Shown: piece by piece, positions 1 to 11,410 of the stretch
Position numbering within the stretch: the stretch's first letter is position 1
How the letters are laid out: each line of letters opens with the position of its first letter
Assembly: GCA_012932865.1 (NCBI GenBank)
Contig: SAXG01000026.1
Coordinates: 586,125 to 650,124 of the forward strand
Direction of reading: 5' to 3'
Source of the DNA: Amylostereum areolatum
Taxonomy: Eukaryota; Basidiomycota; Agaricomycetes; Russulales; Stereaceae
DNA: 64,000 bases
Translations under genes and position numbers: made by a program
Notes under the pieces: model-generated
Databases searched by the model: none
What the model was told of the DNA's origin: nothing
What the model saw: the letters and a program-made list of their open reading frames with translations, nothing else

Positions 1-838
1 GTGACCCACTTTGTACTCCGTGGTACCCACTTCGTAGTCCGTCCTGACCCACTCCTACTCCGGCTTTGTTTGTCTTCGTTTGGGTCCTTATCCTCATGTA
101 TATAAGGGCTCACCAATCTATGAGGAGGGGTCATCTCGACCTTTTCTATTCTCCGGCTACCTGGGGGATCTTCCCTAAGTGCTGTAGGGGAAGGTCCACA
201 CCTTCGTTATCACCCGCCCCCCTCGATCCTATCCTCGTCTCTCCTCGCCTTGTACCTCGTCGCGACGTCCTGAACCTGCATCGCAGGTAGACCGTTGCTG
301 ACAGTAATCAGACGGCCGCGTCATGATAACGCGTTGTCGGTACGCGTCATCGTTTCCTTTGACCATCGTAAACGCGTCGCCAACGATCATCATCCACCTC
401 CTTCGTCGTGAAAATTTCTTGTCCACGCATGTAAACCGATCCAGGGGGATTAGAACACAGGTATAACCGATCTTCTTTTCTTACTTGTGCGATATAATTG
501 AGTCTATTCCGGTATAACCCCACTAGGTTCTCATTACATGCGCCAGCCATCCACACGGCGACACGAGTCTCGGGCACGCGGCAAGCGCACCGCTCTGGGA
601 AACATCGACACGGCTCTAGACTGGTCCTGTCAATGGTGTGGAGTCTGGTGCGCTCGTAGGAAAAACAGTCCCACTCTACACCTCAAAGCATGTTGAAAGC
701 GGAAAGCAGCCCTCTGCGTCAACTTGGCCGACGATCAGAAGATGGCCACGCAGGCCTCCTACGCAAATTCTGCCTCGATTCCAACTTGTACGCATGATTT
801 CTGGTTTCTAGTAGATTAAAGCTGACTACCCTCTAGCT
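1..838. other. Left-edge region without a supported gene
   Basis: I see no convincing coding exon, RNA gene or terminal repeat here. Open frames are short, occur on both strands and show no family motif. It may be promoter or remnant sequence upstream of the short exon-like ORF that begins at 839. Confidence 0.4.
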
Positions 839-1096
839 GTGCTGTTAGGCGACACATATTCAGATTCTTCAAGTTCGGGTTCAGGCAGCGACACCGAGTC
901 TGGCGCGGGACCGTTGACGCCAGGAGTCTACGCCGGCAACATCATGATGGAGGAAATGGCGGCAGTGCCGGATGGGTTCAACGACGGTACACATTTATTC
1001 ACTGTCTGGAGTCGCATATCTAACTACCTTGTTCCAGACTGGTCGAATGAATTGATATCGCGATCTCGTGTCATCAGCAAAACTCTGAGTACTTGA
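839..1096 (+). CDS. Possible first exon of a hypothetical protein, cut by a repeat element
   Basis: An 85-codon ORF opens with a Ser/Asp/Gly-rich stretch (SDSSSSGSGSDTESG) and then a more ordinary segment (DGFNDGTHLFTVWSRISNYL). Its last codons lie inside the left inverted repeat of the element at 1072-2742, so the natural 3' end is lost or the exon ends at an unseen splice site. I recognise no domain. It could be the N terminus of a disrupted host gene, or chance; the non-random composition is the only support. Confidence 0.25.
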   Translation: MLLGDTYSDSSSSGSGSDTESGAGPLTPGVYAGNIMMEEMAAVPDGFNDGTHLFTVWSRISNYLVPDWSNELISRSRVISKTLST

Positions 1097-2742
1097 CAGG
1101 GCCTTGGGGTCCTTGGGCAAGGCCCCCAAGGCCCCAAGCTCCAAGTAACATGCGCCTTGCCCAAGCCGGGTCCATTCCTTGGCCAAGGGCCCCAAGTACA
1201 TTTTGTACTTGGGGGTGACCTTGGTAAGTAGTTCTCAAGGTCATAAAGGCCATTGCCCAGGACCCTCAAGCTAGAGTTAAATGCTCAAGGGCATGGTCAA
1301 GTGGCTTCATGTACTGCAAGGAACTCCCAAGGTATATTCAAGTGATTGTGTGCACACAAATTAGGGGTAGAAAAGCATATAATAATTAATCAAATTCTAG
1401 ACATGGGGTACACTATGAGATATGGGTACAGCTACGGGTGACTAGCAACTACAGTCACACATGCGTGGACAGCGCGGTGGCGGGCAATGGGAGCGGGGGC
1501 GCAGTCGTTGAAAGCGATGCAAGCATGATAGCGTGAGTGTTGAAGCGATGGGGAACGCTGAGCGCGATGCGGGTGCGGTCGGTGAGTGTGATGGGGACGC
1601 GTGGGATGACGTAATAAATCCGTACATGTTTCGGGCGCGGCTGTTGAGCGCGACGGGCGTGTGGGTACTGGGCGAGCGGTGGCTGTTGAGAATGACGACA
1701 GAGCCTGTGTTGGGGGGCGCAACTGTTGAGTGTGACGAGGTGACAAAGGTTGAAGCGACAAGGAGGCGGGCATTGGGGCGGGAATGAGGGCGTTGGGACT
1801 GACAAGGGTGTCCGAGTTGGGGGCGCAGGCGTTGAGCACAACAGGGTGTTCGTGTCGGGGGCACAGGGTGAGCACAAGGGGGACCGGGGAAACTGGCGTT
1901 GAGTGCAATGGCGTTGGAGGCGTTGGGGATGACGAAGACGTCTGTGTTGCCGGTGAGCGATGACGAAGGAGGGTGACGAGGGAGTCCGTGTTGCGGGCGT
2001 GAACATCGAGGGTGTTGAGGTTGAGGACGAGGGCGGAGGTGTTTGAGGACAGGGCGCAGGCATGATGAGGACGTTGAAAGCGAGTGTAAGGGCATTGGGG
2101 GCACGGCGGCGGAGGCGTTGAGGGTGTGATGTGGCGGCGGGGTCGAGGACGACGGCGGGGGTGGAGACGAGGCGACGGTGGGGGTGGAGACGAGGCGACG
2201 GCGGGAGCGAGACAAGACCCGAGGACAATGGTGGGGTTGATGACGTGGCAGTAGCGACGAGGACTTGATGAAGAAGGGAGTGAAGTGGCTGAAGGCGGTG
2301 GAGGTGGTGACAACGGCGACAACAGTGTCGACGGCGGACGGCGGCGACAGATGGCGACGACGACGAACCCAGTGGCCAACGACAACGATCAAGGTCGTGG
2401 TCGAAGGCAAGGAGAGGAAGGAGGACGCGGCAGCGAGATCAACAAAAATTATACCTCACGTGACCATTCGTGTCGTCAAGCCGCTAAGTCGCGAGAAGTC
2501 GCGACTTAGCATCTGTCGAGACTTGTATGGCACAAAACTCAAGTCTCTTGTAAGGCATCGACTAAATTTGCAAGGGCCCAAGCATACTACTAAAATTCCA
2601 AGGTCAATTCCAAGCTATATTGATTTCACGAAGGCTGCAAGTCAATTTATTCCAAGGCCAAGCTCTTCTAAGGCAAATCTCCAAGGCCAAGGTACTTGCT
2701 CCAAGTCCAAGTACACCTCAAGTACTCAGAGTTTTGCTGATG
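1072..2742. mobile_element. Non-autonomous DNA transposon-like element with 25-bp inverted ends
   Basis: Positions 1072-1096 and 2718-2742 are perfect 25-bp inverted repeats (outer CATCAGCAAAACTCTG, then AGTACTTGA). Both inner flanks are crowded with CCTTGG/CCAAGG motifs: 1100-1320 on the left and 2570-2715 on the right. Inverted termini plus subterminal motif arrays are the usual design of CACTA/MULE-like DNA transposons, where transposase binds the subterminal motifs. No transposase is encoded inside. The only flank match is a 2-bp GT at 1070-1071 and 2743-2744, too short to be decisive. I infer a non-autonomous element; the superfamily is open. Confidence 0.6.
1432..2410. repeat. Degenerate G-rich tandem-like repeat inside the inverted-repeat element
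   Basis: The plus strand keeps returning to variants of GTTGAG...GACGAGG and GTGTTGGGGGCG at irregular spacing of tens of bases, with GGTGGAGACGAGGCGACG repeated near 2155-2200. The composition removes stop codons, so three minus-strand frames stay open for over 250 codons each. I read this as low-complexity satellite filler of the transposon, not a gene. Confidence 0.5.
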
Positions 2743-2754
2743 GTACGGGCGAGC

Positions 2755-2885
2755 TGGGCGTCCGCGGTACCCGCTGACGACCTCGTTACTGACGCGGAGT
2801 CCTCTTTCTGGCTGCACCCCGACGGCACACGCATCCCACCCCTGCTCGATGGCCAAACATTTGTCGTTTATCACCCCCCCTCCGG
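2755..2885 (+). pseudogene. Fragment of an unknown coding exon
   Basis: One plus frame reads as normal protein (for example ESSFWLHPDGTRIPPLLDG) and then runs into an LTR fragment at 2886. It looks like the remains of a host exon truncated by the retroelement piece. No family recognised and no clear splice sites. Confidence 0.25.
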
Positions 2886-2960
2886 GACAGCACCAAGTTA
2901 CGACACAGCTGACTAGAAGATGAGGACGACGGAGGGGAGCCGATCAGACACGGCGACACA
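2886..2960 (-). repeat. 75-bp fragment of a family A LTR
   Basis: The sequence from GACAGCACCAAGTTACG through GATCAGACACGGCGACA is nearly identical to the matching part of the intact LTR that begins at 3008. No LTR ends remain. An older family A insertion at this locus was largely deleted before copy A1 landed beside it. Confidence 0.75.
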
Positions 2961-3007
2961 TACGAATGCCCATCCAGCACGACGAACAAGGTAGGCAAGG
3001 CGGTGCT

Positions 3008-3465
3008 TGTCAGCAACGACTAGTGCGACAGCACCAAGTTACGACACAGCTGACTAGAAGATGAGGACAACGGAGGGGAGCCGATCAGACACGGCGACAG
3101 ACAAGGGAAAGCAAGCAAAGTCGGTAGAATTGACTAGCTCGAGATAAGGAATATGTACAGCGAGAGCGAGCCTTATATACACAAGAGGAAAGAGACTTAG
3201 GTAAGCAACCAATACACGGCAATCAGTAAGCAGACCTAGTATAAGTAAGCAGTCGTATGTAAAGGAGCACAGCATGAGTCAGTATCGTACAGCATGAGTC
3301 AAAAAAAAGGAGTCAGACCCGGGCCGAGATGAGTCACGTGGGTCCGGGCGGGATATAGATGAACCGGGTCCGGGCCGAAGTGGAGCCGGACCGGTGATAA
3401 GTCGATAAGTCCTAAAGCGTGTAACCGATGTAAAGTAAAAAGAAAATTATAGACCGTTGATGACA
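3008..3465 (-). repeat. 3' LTR of A1
   Basis: 458 bp with TG...CA ends. Compared with the other LTR it ends TGTCATCAAC instead of TGTCATGAAC. In intact copies the TGA of TGTCATGA is the Pol stop codon, so this change removes the stop and lets the A1 Pol frame run on to 3299. Confidence 0.95.
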
Positions 3466-6400
3466 TCACCCCTTCCTTAGATTCGACGTCCTCGTCGTAA
3501 TCAGATCCAGCTTCTTCCTCCGACAGGAGTTCCCAACGATTAAGGCGTGCCGGTTTTGGGGCACCCGGATGTTCACGGTGGAAGTCGTCAATGCGTTTCT
3601 TGGCATTCTGGAGATTGGTGAGAGGCTCCCAAGTATTGTCATTGTCTGGGTAGCCTTTCCATTTGACGAGGTACTTGAAGCCGCGACCAACCTTCTTGGA
3701 GTCTATAATCTTTTCGACCTCATAGACTTCCTCTCCTTGGACTAACTCTGGGGGTGGAGGTGTAGGTGCTTTCTGATTGTCAAAGGCAGGACCGTTGTGT
3801 GGGGATAGGAGGGACTCGTTGAAGACCGGATGTTTTCGTGACCAGAATGCAGGGAGGCGAAGCTTGTAGGCCGATGCTCCGACTTTTTCCAGGATTTCGA
3901 AAGGACCAAAGCGCTTGTCATCTAGCTTTTGCATAGGACGTGCCGTTTTGATTACGGTTTGGCTGTCTCTAGTCTTGGCTTCCAGCCAGACGAAGTCGCC
4001 AATTTTGTAATCTATTGGTTCGTCCTTCTTGCAATTGTGAAAGTGCTTTTGATCGTTCTGTGCTGCCTTTAGCGCAGAGCGGGCTACTCGTAGATGTCTC
4101 GCAGGTGTTGTGCAAACTCGTTTGCCGATGGGTTGTCTGTCTCGCGTCGAGGGTTGGTCCCCAGGTAGAGTTCCCGACCATAGTTGGCAAAGTTAGGAGA
4201 CATCCCGATCAAACTATGGACCATGTTGTTGAGCGCAGTCATGGCAAGTGGGAGGTAACGTGTCCAATTGTCTTGTCGTTGATCGATGAAGATGCGAAGG
4301 TAGTTTTCCATGGTCATGTTGGAGCGTTCGGTCTGTCCGTCCGTCTGAGGGTGATACGCCGTGGACGGGTTCCCTTCAATGCCTAACAGTTGGAACAATG
4401 CCGTGGTGAACTTGGAGACAAACACGCTGCCACGGTCGCTGACGATCTTTCTAGGAATTCCATGATGGGCGACCACCTCGCGTAGGTACTTGAAGGCGAG
4501 TTCGTCCTCCGTTAGGTCTTTGGTCGTGGCCCAGAATACAACCTGTTTGGTACCCATGCAGTTCACATTGCAGATGGCGTCTTTTCCATCCGAGACCGGG
4601 AGCGGCATGACAAAGTCGATGGATACATGTTCCCAAGGCGCATGTGGTGGGTCATGTGGGCGGAGTGGAGCGGCAATACGGTCATGTCTAATCTTGGTAC
4701 GTTGGCAGGTCTCACATCCTTCGACATATTTTCGGACATCGTCTCTAATGGCAGGCCACCAGTAGTTGCGTGTGATGAGCTCGTGGGTCTTGTATTGTCC
4801 TGGATGACCGACAAGCGGGCCATCATGATGAGCTTGGATGATGTCTGCACGGAGTCCTTTGTCTCTTGGGACATAGAGTCTGTGTTGCCAGGTGACCGTT
4901 CCGTCTGCGTGTTCCAGCCATCCCTTCACTTTGAGTGCTAAGGCGCGTTCTACTGCATGGTCTCGGAGTAAGGTAGCCTCCTGAATCCGCTCAATGAAGA
5001 CATTGTCAGGTCCATTGGTTACGATTCCTGCATGGTTGAGGGCGCGAAAGAGTTCTGGTTTCAGGAGGACGATGTTTTCATTGTCTTTCTCCCCCTTCTC
5101 AAGGCCCGCTAGTTGGGAAATAGCATCGGGTTTACCCATTGTTTTTCCAGGCTTGTGGAGTAGCGTACAATGATACTCTTGTAGCTCCGTTAACCACCGT
5201 GCTTGTCTCCGATTTAGCTTCTGTGCCTTGCGGAAGTACGTGAGATTGCGATGATCCGACCAGATTTCAAACTCCTGGCGTGCCCCCATGAGGTATTGTC
5301 TCCATTCCTTTAGCGCCGTCATGATAGCCAGTAATTCCTTGTCATAAATCTCATAGTTCCTCTCAGCTTCGCTGAGGGACTTTGAGAGAAGGCGACCGGG
5401 TGCCATTTGCCATTGTCCTGTTGTTGCGAAAGTACCGCGCCCGTGGCATAGTCAGAGGAGTCCGCCTCGACACGGAACTATCCTTCATCTGTAGGGATTG
5501 CTAGAACCGGTTGCGATGTTATACGTCGCTTGAGTTCCTCAAACGCCTCCTGCTGCGGGGTGTCCCAGACCCATTCCGTCTTCCCTGTGAGCTTAGTCAT
5601 TGGGTGAGCGATGCCACTGAAGTCCTTGATAAAGCGACGGTAGAAGTTGCAAAAGCCCAAAAACGATTGAAGTTGTTTCTTCGTTTTGGGGGCTGGCCAA
5701 TTGGTGATTGCTGCAACCTTTGCTGGATCCATGCGAACCCTTCCTCCGCCGACAATCATGCCTAGGTATTCAATTTCTGCCTTCTCAAACTCGCACTTTT
5801 CTGGCTTCAGATAGAGTTTGTTCTCTCGCAGGATCCGGAGGACCTCCTTGACTATCCGACAATGTTCTTCTAGCATATGCGTGAAGATGAGGATGTTGTC
5901 CAAATAGACGACCACGACTCCTTGGTGGATCAAGTCTTTGAATAGGTCGTTCATCATGGCTTGGAACGTTGACGGGGAGTTGGTGAGTCCGAAGAACATG
6001 ACTGTAGGCTCGTAGATCCCTTTGTTCGTGCGGAACACCGCTTTCCATTCGTCTCCTTCTTTAATCCGAACATTGTTGTACCCCCATCGGACATCGAGCT
6101 TGGTAAAGTGCCGTGCTCCCTTAAGCTTATCAACCAACTCTTGGATGAGCGGGAGCGGGTAACGGTTCTTTATTGTCATTTCATTGAGCTTTCAATAGTC
6201 TTGCACAGGGCGTAACGAGCCATCTTTTTTCTTGATGAAGAAGAATGGGGAGGCCATGGGTGATTTGGACGGCTGGATCCGACCAGATCTCAGGTTCTCT
6301 TCCAAAAAGGCGTCCAGTTGCTTCTGCTCGTCCAATGTGAGGGGGTAAACTTTGCAATCGACCGGTTTGAAGTTAGGAGTCAGTTCAATGGCGTGGTCCC

Positions 6401-7622
6401 ATGGGCGTCGCTCAGGAAGCTTGTCAAAGTCGTCTTTGTCAAAGATGTCTTTGAATTCATGGTACACCGTTGGGACTCGTTCCGAGAAGGTCTGTTCCTT
6501 TTTCTTAGCGTGCTCCTCGATTGCAATGTCTGACACATGAGTCCGGATGTGGTAGGTTGTCTTGTAACCGTCCCAGTCGAAAGCAAACAGCTGCTCGTCC
6601 TTTTCCATGTGGACTGGCTCTTCCTTCTCTTCTTCATCATCATCAATATTGAGAAGGGGAGGGGGACACGAGCAGCTTGTAGGGCATCGGTCGAATTCAA
6701 TCGATCCCGATTTCCAGTCGATGCGAGGATTGTGCTTTTTCAGCCACTCATGTCCGATGAAGAGGTCTGTATCTCCTAGATTGGAGACTGCGAGGTCGAT
6801 GTTTTCTTCATGGTCTTGAATGATTAGACGAAGCGTGACATATTCCGTGATGGGACCTCCCGCGTTGAGCGTGCCGTCTGCATTTCATACTGGGATTGGG
6901 CGAGCAGTCCGTCGCGTGGGGATGAGGTTTTCCTGCACAAACTTTGTGTTGATACACGAGCCAGTGCAACCACTGTCTAGGAGTGCGAGAGCCTTGACAA
7001 TGCGCTTGGAATCTACCACAAGTTGTGTGAGAATGACTGTTTGTTCCTTAGCACTCGAGGAGCGTATAAACTGCATGGGAGTGGCGAGCTCTAGTAGAGC
7101 TTGGCATGCCAATTCGTCTTCCATTCCAGTTATCTCCTTGATGGCTTCATAAGTAGCCTCATCGCGGCGTTGATGGTGTGTCCAGATGCGAAGGATTGCA
7201 ATCCCGCTTTTAGGTTTGTCTTCCCTTAAGCGGCAAAGAGTCCATTGAGCCGTTCCAGGTGCCATATAACATGATTTGGGTGCCGTGCCCCTTCCATCGC
7301 ACAGCGTTGTCCCTGTCTCCACAGGGTCCATGACCAAAACCGAGTTCATATCCAAAGCCGTATCCAAAACTGAAACCAAAACTGATGCCGTATCCAAAGC
7401 CGAAGGCTCACAAATTGAAGCCTGAGTATCTAAAATAACAATGGGACGTGTGCCCGTACCGATAGAGTCCGTAAGAGAAGTCATAATGGGGATATCCCCC
7501 GTAGTAGTACAGTCCGAATCAATGCGCGTATGTAAACGAGAACCAGGCCACCGAGGCGCAACAAAACCAGACGAGCGAGAAACAGAAACTTGGGCTTCAG
7601 ATGCCGTGTACATCGTCAGCCC
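3466..7622 (-). pseudogene. pol: Family A Pol polyprotein, copy A1, defective
   Basis: Domains in order on the minus strand: aspartic protease (ALLDSGCTGS) near 6970-7000, RT at 6600-5480, RNase H with EIYDKELLAI near 5360, integrase HHCC finger (HHDGPLVGHPG...CETC) near 4700-4830, DDE core with VSDRGSVF and QTDGQTERSN near 4300-4450, and a chromodomain (YLVKWKGYPDNDNTW) near 3640-3690. Breaks: TGA for CGA at 6192-6194, TAG for CAG at 5478-5480, an extra stop in the protease, a frame break near 4084, and YLDN in place of YLDD near 5900. Chromodomains of this class steer integration to methylated-histone chromatin (family knowledge). Confidence 0.93.
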
Positions 7623-7627
7623 CCTCA

Positions 7628-7634
7628 AAAACCC
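7628..7634 (-). promoter_or_regulatory. Putative -1 frameshift heptamer GGGTTTT, copy A1
   Basis: On the minus strand GGGTTTT lies directly before the Gag stop TGA, in the phase G GGT TTT. The same arrangement is kept in copy A2 at 32986-32992. Confidence 0.5.
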
Positions 7635-7783
7635 TCCTTCTTTTCCTCCACCTTCGGCTGAGCTTGAAGCGCGTCCATCACGCTTTTCCAATCTTCGGCC
7701 GACAGGCTCCTAGCCCAGGCGGTGGGCGTCTCGAACGTCTGTGCTCAAGCCTCCCGCTTTGGTGGTTCAGTATACCGGTCCCT

Positions 7784-8292
7784 TGTTAAGGACGGTCCTT
7801 ATCACGTGACAAGCGGCTCAGGCTACAGTACTCTTACGCGTGAGAAGTGGGATCAGGTGATCCAGACATCTCGGTTATACGAAGGTGGTTGTCGATATGC
7901 GAAGCAGTAAGTCTTTGCTGAAGACTTAGGCGAGCTTATCGACTTAGTTTGCTTAGGATTCTCTTTAGCGTTTGAAGAGGAGGTTCTTATTAGAACAGTC
8001 CTGTATTTACAAAGAGAATGAGCTGGGGAATAGCTCGTTCGTTGAGCCTCCTTTTATAGGAAAGGAGATCGAGCAAATATATGTACATCTGGTAACGGTC
8101 GTATCAGGTATCTACGGGTACGCGACTGGGGCACAGTCGTGGCTGCGTCGTTGAGATGGCTACGATCTGTGGCACAGTCGTGGCTGCGTCGTTGAGACGG
8201 TTACGAGCTGGGGCACAGTCGTAATCCGTCGTTTAGCGGCGTCCTTCCTAATAAGGTAGTAGGAAATGGGATACCTTGATCGAGTTGTAACA
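7784..8292 (-). repeat. Solo LTR of family C inside A1
   Basis: A 509-bp LTR (plus strand TGTTAAGG...TTGTAACA) lies between direct repeats TCCCT at 7779-7783 and 8293-8297, so it entered A1 after A1 was in place. It is the reverse complement of the LTR at 44953-45502. The region before its TATA-like box holds three degenerate units around GGGGCACAGTCGT, against about four in the other copy. Recombination between the two LTRs of a full family C element would leave exactly this. Confidence 0.93.
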
Positions 8293-9706
8293 TCCCTCCC
8301 CCACATGTCTTGTATGTTCTTCACGTCCACCCTGCAGTCCCGCACCTGGTGGCCATTCTGTCCACAGCGGAAGCATCGGCCCTTAATGTCAACACGGTTG
8401 ACGTCCATCGGCTGTCCTTTGCCACCGTGTACCGTGCCGGTTCCGTCGCGGTGCCATGGGACCTGTCCCCCTTGCTGCCCATTGGACGACCCTTGTCCTT
8501 TGGGTTTTTGGTTCTGTGCGGGGCCGCGGCATTGAGTTTTCAGGTCCTCCCGCTCCTGTCGCAGTCTATCAATCAGAATGATGCGCTCCTTGAGGTCCTC
8601 ATATTTCTGAGGGACGTGACCGCTGTCATAGATGGAGTCGATGGTCCGGTAGTAGATGTTGTGCTTAAGCAGTCGCATGAGGTGGATGGGGTCCTGCGCC
8701 GTGGATTACCCAGCCTTCCTTGCCAGTTGTTCAAACCTGGCAAAGTATTCATGGGCGGTGGTACCCTTCGTCTGTTTGAACCCATCCAGTTCGACCGCGG
8801 CACGGTGCTGCTCATTGACGTCGGTGAAGGCGCCTTCGAGCGCCTTGTGGAAGTCCACCCAGGTGACCATGGCTCCATTGGCTAGGTGCGCATCCTCGTA
8901 CTCGGCCTTCCAGGTGCGTGCTGCTTCCCCCCATCATGTAGGTGAGGATGAAGAGTACTTTGTCCTTGTCCGTCACGAGGTCATCCTCGGCGGCTCGCAT
9001 GTACTCCTCGCATGACCGCATCCAGTCGTTGAAGTCCTCTCGTTTCCCAGAGAAGCCTTCAGGAGTTTTCGCGTGGACCTTCTTTCGAGGGGGTCTGGTG
9101 GTGGCGGCGGCTGGGGCGCTAACAGTGACCACAGGGGGGTTGACGGTGATGGGGGGGGGCGGTGACGTTGACGGTGGGGGGTGGCAGGTTGAGGGCGGCA
9201 ACAAGCACGGCAGGGATGGCGACCCATTGGCCATTTACTTCCATGAGCCATGCATCGTCGGTGCCGTTATTCATGTGTTGGATGGGGGAGCCAGTTTGGC
9301 CGATGACGATGTTCCATGTTCCACCAATTTCGGTGCAGTTGGCAAGCTCGGCGGGGAGAGGGGGTTGGGGGTCGGTGCGGATCCACTGGGCAGCCATGAC
9401 TGGTTCGTCGAGGTCAGAGAAGTCTTCGTTGGTAACAGGTGGTAGGGCGGAGGCGGCGATGAAGTCGAAGTCAGCTTTGGTGAGGTCGGGTTGGTCTCCG
9501 TCGGTGAAGTACCAGATGATGCCACTAAGCTCAGTGGTTACAAAGGCAACTTCTTGGGTGGTGTCTCCAAGTCGAGCAAAGAAGAGGTCGTCATCTTCTT
9601 GGGTGAAGCCTAGTGGGAGGGGGAAGATGCAGCAGTTCTCGATGTCGGTGTCAGAGCCTGTTTCGGAGCTGGAGTCGGAACCGTTGAGTCCGAACGAGGG
9701 AATTGT

Positions 9707-10315
9707 TTATAAGTGGGTGAGGTCAATGACCTCTGGCTGGGTGAGGTCGATGACCTCTGGCTCTGGAGTGGGGCTGGGGGTGTTGCCTGGTGTAAGGAGG
9801 CGGTGGGTGTGTCGAGTGTCAACTGGTATTTTCTCGTTGGGCGCGTAGAAGGACTTTGGGGGTTGCTTGAGTTTGTAGTGGTAGGTGATGTATGGGCAGA
9901 AGTAGACGTAGAGGTTTCCGTTTCCTTGTTCGCTTATTTTGAGGCGATAGAAGTGGACGTCTATGACGGAGTCTTCAAGTTCTTCTACGCCGAGGGCGAC
10001 CTTCCAATTGTGCCAGGCCCAAGGGTCTTTAGACTCGTTGATGAGGGAGATGATAGTATTGTCGTTGATGGGGATGAATTCTTGTACTTGCGAGCGCCAA
10101 TCTTCCATGCACGAGCCCCCAGTCGAAATGGCTACTCTGTGCGGCAAGGGAAGATTTTGTCGAGGGAAGGTGGTTCTGTTACGAGATCGCAAGACGGTCT
10201 GCCTCAGTCTTCTCGACCTGTTGGCTGTCTCTTCGTCTAGGGGACATGAGCCCAAAGACTTCCTAAACCGCTTTCCTTTCGCCGCTTTTACTCGTTTCCT
10301 ACACCAAAGGTGCAC
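9707..10315 (-). CDS. Family A first ORF (pre-Gag), copy A1
   Basis: 202 codons that end in a TAA shared with copy A2 (30825-31433); the two proteins differ at few positions. The N terminus is basic. A conserved middle contains WAWHNWKVALGVEELED and HFYRLKISEQGNGNLY, and the end is a duplicated EVIDLT motif. It sits directly upstream of Gag, and the same frame stays open with acidic, protein-like sequence after the stop. It may be the N-terminal part of Gag separated by a leaky stop, or a separate leader protein. No domain recognised. Confidence 0.6.
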   Translation of the reverse strand: MHLWCRKRVKAAKGKRFRKSLGSCPLDEETANRSRRLRQTVLRSRNRTTFPRQNLPLPHRVAISTGGSCMEDWRSQVQEFIPINDNTIISLINESKDPWAWHNWKVALGVEELEDSVIDVHFYRLKISEQGNGNLYVYFCPYITYHYKLKQPPKSFYAPNEKIPVDTRHTHRLLTPGNTPSPTPEPEVIDLTQPEVIDLTHL

Positions 10316-10579
10316 CTTCTACTGTCACCTCTGAGCTTTAAACTCCTGGTGTTGGAGAGTCTCGAGTAGGTATAATGTTTCGAGGAAACGTCAAGCCAGC
10401 GCCGGTATACGTGCGCACGACCACAATGTCAGGGTAACGAGTCGCGTACTCTGGGGGCAACGGTCTAGGGCGGCACGGGGGAAGAACAAAGTCAGTACCA
10501 GACGGGTACTACTACTACTACGCTACAGTACGTAGGGACGGTCGTAGGGCGGTGCAAGAGTAAACAGATCTCGAGCTTA

Positions 10580-11037
10580 TGTCAGCAACGACTAGTGCGA
10601 CAGCACCAAGTTACGACACAGCTGACTAGAAGATGAGGACGACGGAGGGGAGCCGATCAGACACGGCGACAGACAAGGGAAAGCAAGCAAAGTCAGTAGA
10701 ATTGACTAGCTCGAGATAAGGAATATGTACAGCGAGAGCGAGCCTTATATACACAAGAGGAGAGAGACTTAGGTAAGCAACCAATACACGGCAATCAGTA
10801 AGCAGACCTAGTATAAGTAAGCAGTCGTATGTAAAGGAGCACAGCATGAGTCAGTATCGTACAGCATGAGTCAAGAGAAAGGAGTCAGACCCGGGCTGAG
10901 ATGAGTCACGTGGGTCCGGGCGGGATATAGATGAACCGGGTCCGGGCCGAAGTGGAGCCGGACCGGTGATAAGCCGATAAGTCCTAAAGCGTGTAACCGA
11001 TGTAAAGTAAAAAGAAAATTATAGACCGTTCATGACA
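10580..11037 (-). repeat. 5' LTR and promoter of A1
   Basis: 458 bp, near-identical to the 3' LTR. On the minus strand it holds three TGACTCAT motifs, a TATATAAG box and, 34 nt further, ATCTCGAGCT. The first internal bases after the LTR (TA then AGCTCGAGAT) are complementary to that sequence, as described for copy A2. Confidence 0.93.
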
Positions 11038-11042
11038 GTGCT

Positions 11043-11410
11043 CGTGACGAGCCCTCTTCCTTCCACGCCGGCAGGTGCCGCCATCTTCTTCATCGTCGTC
11101 GCAGTCTTTATCGCCGGGATTCTAGCTGCTTTTCCTCATTGTAAGTGACGATACCGTGGTCTTCAGCGAGTTGTTCTCTGAGCGAAGTTCGAGAAGCTGC
11201 TCTTGCAGCTCTCTGATGTTCTGGACATCGTGTTGGTAAGTGACAAAGATCCCGGAGAATAGACACTGACATACCTTTTCATGCCGGTGCTTGCGTCTAT
11301 GATGGGAGCCGGGACTCGGAGAGCCTGGAGATTGGTGTTCGACAGAGCCTGGGATAAAGGAGGCCGGCATAGACGATGGGATAGGGGGGGAGTCTGCCAT
11401 GCACAATGAT
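11043..11410 (-). pseudogene. Fragment of a spliced coiled-coil host gene
   Basis: Minus-strand exons encode a Pro/Ser-rich stretch (SPGSPSPGSHHRRKHRHEK) then, after a probable intron from GTATGT near 11275 to CCAG near 11225, a heptad-like segment (NIRELQEQLLELRSENNSL). The frame runs towards A1, and past the element the minus strand at 3002-2960 continues openly (TALPTLFVVLDGHSYV), so A1 may have split this gene. Function unknown. Confidence 0.35.

Larger units (their letters stand above)
7625..9706 (-). pseudogene. gag: Family A Gag, copy A1, interrupted by a solo LTR
   Basis: The Gag frame continues from the stop of the first ORF. The helical capsid-like part contains KTPEGFSGKREDFNDW, and a CCHC zinc knuckle (CFRCGQNGHQVRDC) lies near 8300-8400. 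Just after the knuckle the frame is broken by a family C solo LTR at 7784-8292, and Gag resumes at 7783 down to a TGA at 7625-7627. Further frameshifts lie around 8900-9250. Unlike A2, the junction upstream of MAAQW is in frame here. Gag would form the particle and bind element RNA; this copy cannot make full-length protein. Confidence 0.85.
3008..11037 (-). mobile_element. Ty3/Gypsy chromovirus, family A copy A1, full length but defective
   Basis: An 8.03 kb element on the minus strand bounded by two 458-bp LTRs (TGTCA...TGACA). The 5-bp target duplication GTGCT is at 3003-3007 and 11038-11042, so the ends are certain. Order in transcription: leader, first ORF, Gag, protease, RT, RNase H, integrase, chromodomain. 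It is dead: Gag is split by a solo LTR of family C (7784-8292), Pol carries stop codons at 6192-6194 and 5478-5480 and a frame break near 4084, and the RT catalytic YLDD reads YLDN. The two LTRs differ at only a handful of sites, so insertion was fairly recent. Confidence 0.95.

Noticed and set aside
1432..2410. Three long overlapping minus-strand ORFs (257-322 codons)
   Set aside because: All three frames are open at once in a low-complexity G-rich repeat; the translations are Pro/Ser/Arg/His strings without motifs, so composition explains them.
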